The notes beneath the pieces are model-generated. The model saw only the letters and a program-made list of their open reading frames with translations, did not search any database and was not told the origin of the DNA. Both the position numbers and the translations under genes were made by a program. Positions 42,541 to 51,887 of a DNA stretch of 64,000 bases are shown in pieces. The stretch is from Chitinophagaceae bacterium 26-R-25. Lineage in GTDB: Bacteria; Bacteroidota; Bacteroidia; Chitinophagales; Chitinophagaceae. The DNA is taken from the NCBI GenBank assembly GCA_029906195.1, contig JARWSJ010000001.1, positions 1,054,001 through 1,118,000 of the forward strand, in the 5' to 3' direction. The first letter of the stretch is position 1. Every line of letters begins with the position of its first letter.

Positions 42541-45285
42541 ATGAATAAGTATTTTGTTCAATTAGTAGCACTGTTTATTTCTATTCAATCATTTTCCCAA
42601 AGCGGCACGTTAAAGGGGAAAGTGGAAAGTCAGCAGGGGAATGAAAAACTAAGTGGAGCATTTGTTTCCTGTAAAGACAGCCACGGCAAATTATTTGAGG
42701 CGATTACGGAAGACGATGGAGAATTCAAGCTTAAAAATATCTCGCCAGGCCCTTACCAGCTTCACGTTGAATATGTTGGCTACGATGCCTATAATACAAC
42801 TATAACAGTAGTTGAGAATAAAACTACTGAATGTAAAATAATACTCGTTCAAAGCAGGAAGTCTTTGGCAGGCGTACAGGTGTTCGCTAGTTTGAGCCAG
42901 GAAGATGATGCCGGAGCAAGGGCAAAAGAGCAAAGAAGTACAACTTTGGTGAATGTCATTTCCGCAAAAGCCATGGAGCGTTCGCCGGACATTAATGCCG
43001 CCAATGTACTCCAAAGAATGAGTGGCCTTTCCATCCAACGTAATGGAGGTGGGGATGAAGCGTATGCTGTTATTCGGGGTTTAGATCCAAGATACAGTAA
43101 TACCCTTATCAACGGTATCAAAATTGCCAGCCCGGATGAGAAATCGAGATTTGTTCCCCTCAGTATTGTTCCATCGGACATATTGGGTAGCATAGAGGTA
43201 CATAAGACCTTAACGCCTGATATGGAAGGAGATGCAATAGGAGGGACAGTGAATATGGTAATGAAGAATGCCCCTCAAAAAGCAATATTCAAAGTTTCCG
43301 GGTCGATTGGGTATAATGCAATTTTCTTTAATCGGAAGTATGAAAAATTTTCGCGTTCCGATATTCAGCAAAAAAGTGTGATTGAAAGAAAAGGTGCGGA
43401 TTACGTGGCGCAGCCCGATGATTTTAGCAGATCCAATCTTGATTTTAAACCGGTGATGCCAATGCCGTCATCGACTTTTTCCCTGGCAGCAGGGAAAAGA
43501 TTTATGCATGACAAGTTGGGGGTTATGATTTCAGAATCATTTCAGAATCAGTATTACGGGAGTAACTCCACATTCAACCAAGCCACTATAAATACGCACA
43601 CAACAGAACCGACTTACTCGGATTATGCAGTGCGTCAATTTTCAACGCAGCAGTTAAACAATGGCACAGTATTGCATCTGGATTATGAGTTTAACAGCAA
43701 AAACAAGATTACGTTTACAGATGTTTTGTTATACAGTTTTCTGGCTCAGTCCCGCACCATTGTGGATACTTCGATCATCGGAGGCAATGGAGGGAGAACA
43801 GTTCCCGGAACAGGCCCCGTATCAACAGATTACCTGTCAGTAACCAGCAAACAACTTATACAAAACGCAAAGCTTGAAGGGAAACATATTTTATCCAAAC
43901 ATTTCCTGTTTGAATGGACGGGTGTTTTTTCTTACGCAAAGAAGAGGTCTCCGGACTTTGCTGATATTGCTGTAAACAAAAAGATTGATACTGTTCATAC
44001 AGATAATGATATTCATGGTCCCTATACTTTCGTAACTACTCCTGATTATTTCGATGCAATTGACAGATTGTGGCAGCACAATGAAGACAAGGATATTGAC
44101 GGCCTTGCCAATATTTCGTACAAAACGAAAATCAATGAAAATGTCCTAATTGATATCAAAGCAGGAGGACTTTATCGTCACAAAACAAGATACAATATAC
44201 AGGATGAGTATCAATTAAAACCAACGACAAGCAGCAGTGGCATCAAGCAGATCTACACCAATATATACGAGGCGCAATGGACGGTTTATAACAGTCATGG
44301 TACTTACGATTACGACAAGAATAATTATAAACTTTTTGAGGACGTAACAGCCGGTTATCTGCAGTTTAAACTCACTTCGCACATTTTTGAAGTAGTAGCA
44401 GGAGCAAGGGAAGAATATACCAGCCAGGGCTATACGATGAATACCTTTCATCCTGCGCAGATAAATTCGCTTACAAAAAATTACACCGATCTGTTGCCAA
44501 GCGCGATGATCAAATATAAAATCACGGCTCGTTCCAATTTGAGGGCCGCTTATTTCAAATCGATCGCGCGCCCCAACTATTATGATCTTGTTCCGGCAAC
44601 TATTCAGAGTGTAAGCAATGCTACTGCTTCTACCGGGAATCCGCAACTGAAACATTCCGTTGCAGATAACTTTGATCTGCGATATGAATTTTTCCCCAGA
44701 GAGGAAGAGCAATTATTTGCCGGAGTTTTCTATAAAAAAGTTGCTGATCCCATTGAGTCCGCCTATGTAAATGGAACAACCTACCAGCCACAGAATTTCG
44801 GAACTGCAAAAGTCTATGGCCTTGAATTACAGTTCACCAAATGGCTCGGTTATTTTGGGCTCACCGGCAACTACACCTATTTACATTCTACTATTTACAG
44901 CACAAAATCCTACATAGATCTTGCTCAAAATATCGCAAAAGACAGTATGCAAAAAAGATCGCTGCAAGGACAGACTGGTAATACGCTTAATCTGTCTTTC
45001 TTATATAAAAATGACAAACAAAAGATTTTTGTTCAGGTGGCCTATCAATATATCGGCAAAACGTTGACCCTTGTTTACCCTCTTTTCGGTTATGATTATT
45101 ATCAAAAACCCCTATCACTTCTCTCTCTATCTGCAGAAAAACAATTGAACGGTCAGCACCTATCCATATTCGCAAAAGTCAATAACATTCTCAATTCCCA
45201 CCAGGTAGAGGAGATCAATAACCTGATGATGGTAAATGAAATGACCAATGTCGGATTCAATGTAGGTGTGCGATTGAATTATTAG
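42541..45285 (+). CDS. TonB-dependent receptor with carboxypeptidase-regulatory-like domain
   Basis: Outer-membrane TonB-dependent receptor of 914 aa that is not of the SusC type. The ATG at 42541 gives a signal peptide ('MNKYFVQLVALFISIQSFSQ'). A CarboxypepD_reg-like Ig fold (about 24-105), a plug domain ('NAANVLQRMSGLSIQRNGGG', 'AYAVIRGLDPRYSNTLING', 'GDAIGGTVNMVMK') and a 22-strand barrel ending 'NVGFNVGVRLNY' follow. There is no SusD partner. It heads a run of five genes with short gaps (beta-helix, YncE-like, phosphoesterase, peroxidase), which suggests uptake of a metal complex or phosphate-containing compound rather than a polysaccharide (inferred). Confidence 0.95.
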   Translation: MNKYFVQLVALFISIQSFSQSGTLKGKVESQQGNEKLSGAFVSCKDSHGKLFEAITEDDGEFKLKNISPGPYQLHVEYVGYDAYNTTITVVENKTTECKIILVQSRKSLAGVQVFASLSQEDDAGARAKEQRSTTLVNVISAKAMERSPDINAANVLQRMSGLSIQRNGGGDEAYAVIRGLDPRYSNTLINGIKIASPDEKSRFVPLSIVPSDILGSIEVHKTLTPDMEGDAIGGTVNMVMKNAPQKAIFKVSGSIGYNAIFFNRKYEKFSRSDIQQKSVIERKGADYVAQPDDFSRSNLDFKPVMPMPSSTFSLAAGKRFMHDKLGVMISESFQNQYYGSNSTFNQATINTHTTEPTYSDYAVRQFSTQQLNNGTVLHLDYEFNSKNKITFTDVLLYSFLAQSRTIVDTSIIGGNGGRTVPGTGPVSTDYLSVTSKQLIQNAKLEGKHILSKHFLFEWTGVFSYAKKRSPDFADIAVNKKIDTVHTDNDIHGPYTFVTTPDYFDAIDRLWQHNEDKDIDGLANISYKTKINENVLIDIKAGGLYRHKTRYNIQDEYQLKPTTSSSGIKQIYTNIYEAQWTVYNSHGTYDYDKNNYKLFEDVTAGYLQFKLTSHIFEVVAGAREEYTSQGYTMNTFHPAQINSLTKNYTDLLPSAMIKYKITARSNLRAAYFKSIARPNYYDLVPATIQSVSNATASTGNPQLKHSVADNFDLRYEFFPREEEQLFAGVFYKKVADPIESAYVNGTTYQPQNFGTAKVYGLELQFTKWLGYFGLTGNYTYLHSTIYSTKSYIDLAQNIAKDSMQKRSLQGQTGNTLNLSFLYKNDKQKIFVQVAYQYIGKTLTLVYPLFGYDYYQKPLSLLSLSAEKQLNGQHLSIFAKVNNILNSHQVEEINNLMMVNEMTNVGFNVGVRLNY

Positions 45286-45305
45286 TCAACAACAAAAAAA
45301 TAACA

Positions 45306-46526
45306 ATGAACACAAAACAAAATTTCCTGGTTTTGGGAGCAGCAGCAGCGCTTTTAGCGGTTTCCTGCTCGAAGAGTGATTCAACTACTACCAACACGCA
45401 GCCGATACCGGTGTCAAATCCGATCACACCCGGCAATATTTCGGGCTACGTAAAAGGCACGTTTACTACAGGTAATACGTATACCATCACTGGCGACATT
45501 ACCATTAAAAAAGGCGACACACTGGCTTCACAGGAGGGCGTTACTATCATCGTTAAAAATGATGCGCAGATTTTTGTGCAGGGCGTACTTAATATTGTGG
45601 GTACGCAAGACAAACCCGTTTCTTTTAATTCCGACAATAACAAGCCGGGCAGCTGGGGTGGCATACAATGCGACACCATGGTTAGTTCCGTTACTATTAA
45701 ATGGGCGAACATTCAAAATACCGGCGGTCCTGATCCTGCGGGCGATGCAAGGAAATCAGTTTTTGTAAATTCAGTTGTGCCATGCAATGTAGATATCGAA
45801 GACTGCTGGTTCACCAACGGACAGGATGATTTGATCCGTATACAAAACGGTGCACATGTAACGATTCTTCGTAACACCATCACGTGCTCCGGCAGTACAG
45901 ATGGGGAAGCAATTAATTTGAAAAGCGGTATTACCGGAGACGTCGCGTATAATGTAATATACAGTCAGGCAGGTACAGGCGTAAAACTGGAAACCAATGC
46001 GTTAAAACCTATCCCGCAAACAAACATAAATGTTTACAACAATACACTTGTTTCCAATGGTTGGAGAAGGGGCCAGGCAGAACCTGGAAGAGGTGTTTCA
46101 GTGGGTGTATACGCAACTGCAAAAATTTACAACAACATTTTTGTGAACAACTACCAGGGGCTTGAAATATTTACCGATGCTGACACTTCTGCCAGTACTA
46201 AATATGGAAACAACCTGTTTTATGCTACACAAAATACTTACCAGGATACAACACAAGGTGGCAATCTTGCTATTAGCATAAAAGCCGGTTTCTATCCTTC
46301 GGATGGAGTAGGGAAACCGCAATCTTCCGACCTGATTTCTACAGGCGTAGGCAACCAGGATCCAATGTTTGTGAGTTATGACGGAAAGGTAGCCACTCCG
46401 AACGGAGCGACGACAAGCAATGACTATCACCTGAAAACTGGAAGTCCTGCAATAGGAAAAGGTAACGCAACCTACAATAATGACATTGGTGCTTATACTT
46501 CTGATGGTAAAGGCAACAAACACTAA
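45306..46526 (+). CDS. Right-handed parallel beta-helix lipoprotein
   Basis: 406-aa predicted lipoprotein; the lipobox 'LLAVSC' ends at Cys21, followed by a Ser/Thr/Asn linker. The body has the short Val/Ile/Asn-rich rungs of a right-handed parallel beta-helix ('NITITGDITIKKG'-like repeats, 'GVTIIVKNDAQIFVQGVLNI', 'GAHVTILRNTITCSGSTDGE', 'KIYNNIFVNNYQG'). It resembles pectate-lyase-like folds, but no lyase catalytic motif is visible. It follows the TonB receptor by 20 bp and is followed by an intrinsic terminator. It may bind the ligand at the cell surface; this is inference. Confidence 0.9.
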   Translation: MNTKQNFLVLGAAAALLAVSCSKSDSTTTNTQPIPVSNPITPGNISGYVKGTFTTGNTYTITGDITIKKGDTLASQEGVTIIVKNDAQIFVQGVLNIVGTQDKPVSFNSDNNKPGSWGGIQCDTMVSSVTIKWANIQNTGGPDPAGDARKSVFVNSVVPCNVDIEDCWFTNGQDDLIRIQNGAHVTILRNTITCSGSTDGEAINLKSGITGDVAYNVIYSQAGTGVKLETNALKPIPQTNINVYNNTLVSNGWRRGQAEPGRGVSVGVYATAKIYNNIFVNNYQGLEIFTDADTSASTKYGNNLFYATQNTYQDTTQGGNLAISIKAGFYPSDGVGKPQSSDLISTGVGNQDPMFVSYDGKVATPNGATTSNDYHLKTGSPAIGKGNATYNNDIGAYTSDGKGNKH

Positions 46527-46553
46527 TCTGGTTTTCTTTCATTCAGTGCTTAC

Positions 46554-46602
46554 ATCGCCTTGGAACATTTTACTTGTTCTCAGGGCGATTATTTTATTTT
46601 TT
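46554..46602 (+). terminator. Intrinsic terminator after the beta-helix gene
   Basis: ATCGCC (46554-46559) pairs with GGCGAT (46584-46589), with an inner GAACA/TGTTC stem, followed by a run of T (TATTTTATTTTTT). It sits inside the five-gene run, so the last three genes may be expressed by read-through or from their own promoter. Confidence 0.7.
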
Positions 46603-46616
46603 AAAAAATAGTTTTA

Positions 46617-47618
46617 ATGAAATATTTATTGATTTTAATGGTAGCTCTAACCTGCATCTTTTCTACAACATTCGCGCAGGATCCTACAAATTACCAACTT
46701 GATAAAAAGCTTCCTATACCGGGAAATGGCAACTATGATTATCTCTATCTTGATGCGGCAGCAAGAAGAATATATGTATCACATGGTGAAGTGGTAAATG
46801 TGATCAATCTTGATACAGAAAAACAAATCGGCGCAGTGGAAGGGCTTTCAGGCGTTCATGGTATTGCAATTGCCAAAGAAGCAAATAAAGGTTTTGTCAG
46901 CAATGGTAAATCCAATAGCGTCAGTGTTTTTGATTTGACAACTTTTCAAGTGATCAAAACAATTCCGCTAACAGGCAAAGATCCCGATGCTATTTTATAC
47001 GATGCGTATTCAAAAAGAGTGTTTGCTTTTAATGGCAAAAGCAATGACGCTTCTGTTATAGATATTGAATCATTAACACAGGTTGGCAGTGTGTCTCTTG
47101 ATGGAGGACCTGAGTTTGCAGTTGCCGATGGGAATGGGAAAATATTCAACAACATAGAAGACAAGAATGTATTGGACATCATTGATGCGAAAGAAATGAA
47201 AGTCATCAAGTCGTTACCGTTAACGCCCTGCGGTGGGCCCACAGGGCTGGCTTACGATAAAAAGAATGGCAGATTGTTCTCCGTTTGCAGAGAGAATAAG
47301 GGGATGTCAGTCGTTGATGCACAATCCGGCAAAGTGATCACGACCGTACCGATTGGCGCGGGTGTGGATGCGGTTGTGTATGATCCTGCAACCAACCTGG
47401 TTTATTGTTCCAATGGTGATGGTACTGCTACGATTATACAACAGGAATCACCAGATAAATATTCAGTTAAACAAACACTAACCACTCAATGGAAAGCTAA
47501 AACAATGGCGCTCGATCCGGTAACGAAGAAGATCTACTTCAGTGCATATGATATGGATGCAGCCAATAAAAACCGTGTGCCGGACAGTTTTAATTTACTT
47601 ATCTACAAGCCGAAATAA
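46617..47618 (+). CDS. YncE-like periplasmic beta-propeller protein
   Basis: 333-aa exported protein with a signal peptide ('MKYLLILMVALTCIFSTTFA') and seven-bladed YVTN/YncE-type propeller repeats ('RRIYVSHGEVVNVINLDTEK', 'KGFVSNGKSNSVSVFDLTTF', 'KTIPLTGKDPDAILYDAYSK', 'NLVYCSNGDGTATIIQQESP'). E. coli YncE is a periplasmic propeller encoded beside the TonB receptor YncD and is linked to iron response; a similar pairing with the receptor 1.3 kb upstream is seen here. The protein ends 6 bp before the phosphoesterase gene. Its biochemical role is unknown. Confidence 0.93.
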   Translation: MKYLLILMVALTCIFSTTFAQDPTNYQLDKKLPIPGNGNYDYLYLDAAARRIYVSHGEVVNVINLDTEKQIGAVEGLSGVHGIAIAKEANKGFVSNGKSNSVSVFDLTTFQVIKTIPLTGKDPDAILYDAYSKRVFAFNGKSNDASVIDIESLTQVGSVSLDGGPEFAVADGNGKIFNNIEDKNVLDIIDAKEMKVIKSLPLTPCGGPTGLAYDKKNGRLFSVCRENKGMSVVDAQSGKVITTVPIGAGVDAVVYDPATNLVYCSNGDGTATIIQQESPDKYSVKQTLTTQWKAKTMALDPVTKKIYFSAYDMDAANKNRVPDSFNLLIYKPK

Positions 47619-47624
47619 TAAAGC

Positions 47625-49034
47625 ATGTTCTCAAAAAAATATTTCATTACCCTCTGCTATTTGTTGGCAACCATAGCTTGTTTTTGCCAGCAGATGGAGC
47701 AACCGAAAAAGAAGATAAAGAAAGAGGAGGGTGATAATTCTATGGAAGTGTCGCCGGTACTCATTCGTGGGCCCTATTTGCAAAATGCCACACCGGTTAG
47801 CATTATGGTAAGATGGAGAACAGACGCCTCTTGCAGAAGCCGTGTTCGATATGGAAAAACAGTGGACGCACTTAACGAGGTGGCAGATGATTCTGCCCTG
47901 GTAACAGAACATAAGGTATCTATAAAAAAACTGGAACCTTACACAAAATATTATTACAGCATCGGTGCCATAAAAAATAAATTGCAGGGTGATTCCAATA
48001 ATTATTTTTTCACGCTTCCTGTTGCCGGATCGACAAACACTGTACGTATTGCTGCTTTTGGCGATTGTGGCAATAACTCCGTTAATCAACGCAGTGTTAG
48101 GGATCAGGTGTTAAGTTATTTACATGGCAATTATTTAAACGCATGGATATTGCTGGGCGATAACACGTACCCTGATGGAACCGACGCAGAGTTTCAGCAG
48201 AATTTTTTCAATGTATATAAAGACAACCTGTTGAAGAAATATCCTCTATTCACCAGCCCTGGCAATCATGACTATCATGACATTGAGTTCTCTTCCGATG
48301 TCGCACAACGAACACATGAAATAGCCTACTATCAGAATTTCAGTATGCCGATTGACGGCGAATCCGGCGGAGTGGCATCTCATACACAATCATACTATTC
48401 TTTTGATATTGGCAATGTGCATTTCCTTTCACTTGATTCGTATGGCAAGCGGGAAAACGCAAGATTATCGGATACGACCGGCCCGCAGGCACGCTGGATC
48501 AAAGAAGATCTTGAGAAAGCGCGCAATGCGACATGGGTGGTTGCATACTGGCATCATCCCCCATATACCATGGGTTCGCACAACAGCGACAACGAAGATG
48601 AACTGGTGGATATACGGGAAAAATTTGTTCCGCTGCTGGAACGTTACGGTGTTGATCTTGTGCTATGCGGCCACAGTCATGACTATGAACGTTCACGAAT
48701 GATGCTGGGATATTATGGTAAAGAGAATGATTTTGACAGCACAAAATATTTGGTGGCCAATAAGCCGGGCAACAAAAAAATGGTGACAGGAGATACTCTT
48801 TTCGTCAAGAATAAATTGCGGTCTAATGGCACGATCTACGTTGTAAGCGGATCAGCAGGCAAACTGGGTGGCATGCAATCTACTTTTCCGCACAACGCCA
48901 TGTATTATTCGGATGCCGAACATGGGGGAGCATCGTACATAGAAGTGACCGGCAACACGCTTGTATTTAAATGGATATGCGCAGATGGAGTTATACGCGA
49001 TCAATTTAGCATTGTAAAAAATATCGTTAAGTAA
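47625..49034 (+). CDS. Purple acid phosphatase-like metallophosphoesterase
   Basis: 469-aa exported phosphoesterase. After the leader ('MFSKKYFITLCYLLATIACF') comes a fibronectin-III-like purple-acid-phosphatase N-domain ('RGPYLQNATPVSIMVRWRTD', 'SRVRYG'), then the metallophosphatase domain with all metal-ligand motifs: 'GDCG' (Asp147), 'GDNTY' (Asp179, Asn180, Tyr182), 'GNHD' (213-216), 'WHHPPY' (His310/311) and 'GHSHDYER' (His350, His352). The Tyr beside the GDN motif is the residue that gives plant and animal enzymes their purple Fe(III) charge-transfer colour. It would release phosphate from esters in the periplasm or at the surface. It is flanked by 6-bp and 7-bp gaps. Confidence 0.94.
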   Translation: MFSKKYFITLCYLLATIACFCQQMEQPKKKIKKEEGDNSMEVSPVLIRGPYLQNATPVSIMVRWRTDASCRSRVRYGKTVDALNEVADDSALVTEHKVSIKKLEPYTKYYYSIGAIKNKLQGDSNNYFFTLPVAGSTNTVRIAAFGDCGNNSVNQRSVRDQVLSYLHGNYLNAWILLGDNTYPDGTDAEFQQNFFNVYKDNLLKKYPLFTSPGNHDYHDIEFSSDVAQRTHEIAYYQNFSMPIDGESGGVASHTQSYYSFDIGNVHFLSLDSYGKRENARLSDTTGPQARWIKEDLEKARNATWVVAYWHHPPYTMGSHNSDNEDELVDIREKFVPLLERYGVDLVLCGHSHDYERSRMMLGYYGKENDFDSTKYLVANKPGNKKMVTGDTLFVKNKLRSNGTIYVVSGSAGKLGGMQSTFPHNAMYYSDAEHGGASYIEVTGNTLVFKWICADGVIRDQFSIVKNIVK

Positions 49035-49041
49035 AAGACCG

Positions 49042-50841
49042 GTGAATTCGAAAGGCTTGAAATATTTAATTACCATAGGAGTTATTTTTCTTTCGATCAT
49101 TTGCGGTGCAAGCGCGATTGAAAAAAGTAAGAAAGATAGTAATGAGCAAGCGGTTGTTTATCTTCAAAGTGAACTGGTAAGTTTTTGTAGAGAGACAGCA
49201 GCCCTGTCGCAAACGATAGGGTTGCTTGATTCTGCCAGGCATGCCACTGTCCTGAATGCTCAAAATGCTTTGCTAAAGTGCCGTTTGCATTACAAGAGGG
49301 TCTCATTTTTTCTGGACTATTATTTCCCTCACCAGGCTCGGGTGTTTAATGCGCCTGCAAAATACGAAGCTGAGGAGCCCTATATGGAGTATGAAGAACC
49401 ACAGGGTATGCAGCTTATAGAATCATTGTTATTTGATTCAAATCCCGTGCGAAATAAAGGAGCGTTAATAATGCAGGCTGCAGTATTAAAAGAATCTGCT
49501 GCTGGCCTTCCCATGCTGTTATACAATTTTTCATTTACAGCTCCGGGATTAATGGAAAGTGCGAGAATTGAATTGATCAGGATTATGGCTTTGTATATTG
49601 AAGGGTATGATGCGCCATTTTTGAAAAGTGGCATTGATGAATCTGCCGGAGCACTTCTTGCATTGCGTACCATCGTCGAGATATATGCGAGTGGAAAGGA
49701 GGACGCAAAGTTGTTCAAGCAGTTTGATGATGCCATTAAGTATTTGAAAGCACACGGAAGTTTCGATGCTTTTGACAGGCTCACTTTTTTAACACAATAC
49801 GCGGTTCCCCTGGAAAAGGGACTTCATTGTTTCATTGCACAAAATCAATGGTATACTTCTTCTTGTTCACAACTCGATTACAACGCAGGTTTGTTTAACG
49901 GCGAAATCTTACCGCTGGAATCTCATAGCAACAAACTTACGGCTGTGTTGGGGGAAAAGCTCTTCTTCGACAAAAGTCTTTCTGGAAATGAAACAAGGTC
50001 CTGTGCGACTTGTCATCAACCGGATAAGTTTTTCGCAGACGGTCTTGCAAAGAACAAAGACATAAACAGCGATCGTCCGTTGAAGAGAAACACGCCGTCC
50101 TTATATTATTGTGCGTTTCAATCAACTCAATTCTGGGATGGAAGAGCAAAAGATCTGCAAACGCAAATCGTGGAAGTATTAAATGATCAGCATGAAATGA
50201 ATAGTTCAGCGGAGAAAATTTTGGCGGCAATAAATAATGCAAACTACAAACCGCTTTTTGCAAGGGCATTCCAGAATGATACTACAAAAAACTTTACGGT
50301 GCATCACGCGGCGAAGGCCATCGCTTCTTTTCTTCAAACATTGGCTCCCATGAATTCAGCTTTTGACAGGTATGTCAAAGGTGATAACGCCGCAATGACG
50401 GCTTTGCAAAAGCAAGGATTCAATTTGTTCACTGGCAAGGCGCAGTGTGCCACCTGTCATTTCGTTCCATTGTTCAATGGATCTACGCCGCCATTTTTTA
50501 ACAAGAGTGAATACGAAGTATTAGGAACACCAGGGTCAGAAAATTTTGCCCGCGCAAAATTAGATGCAGACAATGGGAGATATGCTTATTTCCCCATTTT
50601 CTTTTACAAGGGTGCTTTTAAAACACCAACACTGCGCAACATAAGAAAGACCGCTCCATATATGCACAACGGGGAATTTTCAACGACGCAAAAAGTTATT
50701 GAATTTTATAACAAGGGCGGGGGTGATGGTTTAAAAATAAAAGCAGAGGGTCAAACACTATCTGCAAAGCCGCTTGGTTTGTCAAAAAAGGAAATGGTGG
50801 CAATTGATAGTTTTTTGACAGCACTTACAGATAAAAAATAG
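49042..50841 (+). CDS. Di-haem cytochrome-c peroxidase with imelysin-like N-terminal region
   Basis: 599-aa exported protein with a GTG start, 7 bp after the phosphoesterase. The C-terminal 300 residues are a CCP/MauG-type di-haem peroxidase with two haem sites, 'CATCHQ' (Cys321, Cys324, His325) and 'CATCHF' (Cys469, Cys472, His473), and the segments 'KRNTPSLYYCAFQSTQFWDG' and 'APYMHNGEF'. The N-terminal 270 residues are helical and include 'PQGMQLIESLLFD' (121-132), which resembles the imelysin GxHxxE region with His replaced by Gln (Gly122, Gln124, Glu127). Imelysin-like domains take part in periplasmic iron handling, so a ferrous-iron oxidation/uptake role is possible; this is inference. 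Confidence 0.88.
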   Translation: MNSKGLKYLITIGVIFLSIICGASAIEKSKKDSNEQAVVYLQSELVSFCRETAALSQTIGLLDSARHATVLNAQNALLKCRLHYKRVSFFLDYYFPHQARVFNAPAKYEAEEPYMEYEEPQGMQLIESLLFDSNPVRNKGALIMQAAVLKESAAGLPMLLYNFSFTAPGLMESARIELIRIMALYIEGYDAPFLKSGIDESAGALLALRTIVEIYASGKEDAKLFKQFDDAIKYLKAHGSFDAFDRLTFLTQYAVPLEKGLHCFIAQNQWYTSSCSQLDYNAGLFNGEILPLESHSNKLTAVLGEKLFFDKSLSGNETRSCATCHQPDKFFADGLAKNKDINSDRPLKRNTPSLYYCAFQSTQFWDGRAKDLQTQIVEVLNDQHEMNSSAEKILAAINNANYKPLFARAFQNDTTKNFTVHHAAKAIASFLQTLAPMNSAFDRYVKGDNAAMTALQKQGFNLFTGKAQCATCHFVPLFNGSTPPFFNKSEYEVLGTPGSENFARAKLDADNGRYAYFPIFFYKGAFKTPTLRNIRKTAPYMHNGEFSTTQKVIEFYNKGGGDGLKIKAEGQTLSAKPLGLSKKEMVAIDSFLTALTDKK

Positions 50842-50928
50842 TAAACCTAATGATCCAAATATTCAGAGATTATAAACCTTATAACTCTCTATTGATATCT
50901 GCGATACCGCTGTTTACTTATGAAGATG

Positions 50929-51747
50929 TTATTGGCTTGCATCTTTATTGATCAGGTAGCTGGGTGCAAATCCAAATTGCTTTTTAAACGCGAACGAAAA
51001 ATGTGAAAGGTTTTCAAACCCCACTTCGTAACAAACGTCCAAAGGTTTTTTCTTCTTTTCAGTAAGCTGGTAGTGTGCCAGCTCCAGTCTTTTTTGAGTG
51101 AGCCAACGCTGTGGTGTCATATCGAAAGCTTTTTTAAAATCTCTTTTAAACGTCGTAAGGCTTCTGCCCGTGAGATAGCCGAACTTTTCCATTGGCAGAT
51201 TGAACATGAAATTCTTTTCCATGTAATCAACCAGGTCGATCTTGCCGGGCTCCTCAAAATTTGCGAGTACATCGTCAATTTCTTTATCCAATGTCCGGAG
51301 AATGCTAATGGCTTCGGTAATTTTAATGGAAGCAATTTCCTCCGGGATGTCCTTCATGTCAAAATATGGAATGAGTGAAGCCAGGCAGCTTTCCAGCAAA
51401 GGGTGATTATTGAAGCTGAATATTTTGTGGGATCGTAGAGGTCTCGATTTTATATTTTTATTGGCATAAAAACTTCTGAGCCTTTCCACCGACAGATGCA
51501 TCACCACCGTTTTATGCGGATGGCCGTCTTTAGGATAATTAATGATAGTGGCTAATTGATTTCTTGGGATCAGGAAAATATCACCCTTCCCGAAAAAATA
51601 AGTGGCATCTGCCTGCACGATTTTGGTTTCGCCAGATAGAAACCATACCAGCATGTGTTGATCAAACATTATATCCGACTTGAAAAATTTGTCCTCGTAA
51701 CTGGAGAGCTTTATTTCTTCGGTGATATATCGTGCCTTGTATTCCAT
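50929..51747 (-). CDS. AraC family transcriptional regulator
   Basis: 272-aa regulator with an N-terminal cupin-like effector domain ('KGDIFLIPRNQLATIINYP') and a C-terminal AraC/XylS double helix-turn-helix (about 165-272; 'LTGRSLTTFKRDFKKAFDMT', 'RLELAHYQLTEKKKKPLDVC', 'GFENLSHFSFAFKKQFGFAP'). It lies downstream of two SDR genes on the same strand, separated from them by a hairpin, and has its own -7 element. The direct repeats upstream of the distal SDR promoter are candidate binding sites for this protein. The inducer is unknown. Confidence 0.95.
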   Translation of the reverse strand: MEYKARYITEEIKLSSYEDKFFKSDIMFDQHMLVWFLSGETKIVQADATYFFGKGDIFLIPRNQLATIINYPKDGHPHKTVVMHLSVERLRSFYANKNIKSRPLRSHKIFSFNNHPLLESCLASLIPYFDMKDIPEEIASIKITEAISILRTLDKEIDDVLANFEEPGKIDLVDYMEKNFMFNLPMEKFGYLTGRSLTTFKRDFKKAFDMTPQRWLTQKRLELAHYQLTEKKKKPLDVCYEVGFENLSHFSFAFKKQFGFAPSYLINKDASQ

Positions 51748-51779
51748 GATTTCGTTTTTTTAGCAGGGCATAAATAATG

Positions 51780-51787
51780 CAAAAATA
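51780..51787 (-). promoter_or_regulatory. -7 element of the AraC regulator gene
   Basis: The minus strand reads TATTTTTG, a match to TAnnTTTG, about 33 nt upstream of the start codon. No -33 TTG is seen at the usual spacing. Confidence 0.55.
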
Positions 51788-51830
51788 GAAAATAGCAAAA
51801 GTTTACAATTTGTTTTAAATCCCAATTTTA

Positions 51831-51865
51831 GAAGGAAAGATAAAGCTTGTATTTATCTTTCCTTC
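51831..51865 (-). terminator. Strong hairpin ending the SDR operon
   Basis: Perfect 14-bp stem (GAAGGAAAGATAAA, 51831-51844, with TTTATCTTTCCTTC, 51852-51865) and a 7-nt loop, 23 nt after the stop codon of the second SDR gene. The T-run on the minus strand is short, and the plus-strand side reads TTTT. Confidence 0.7.
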
Positions 51866-51887
51866 TTTTGTTGGAACATTACAGAGA

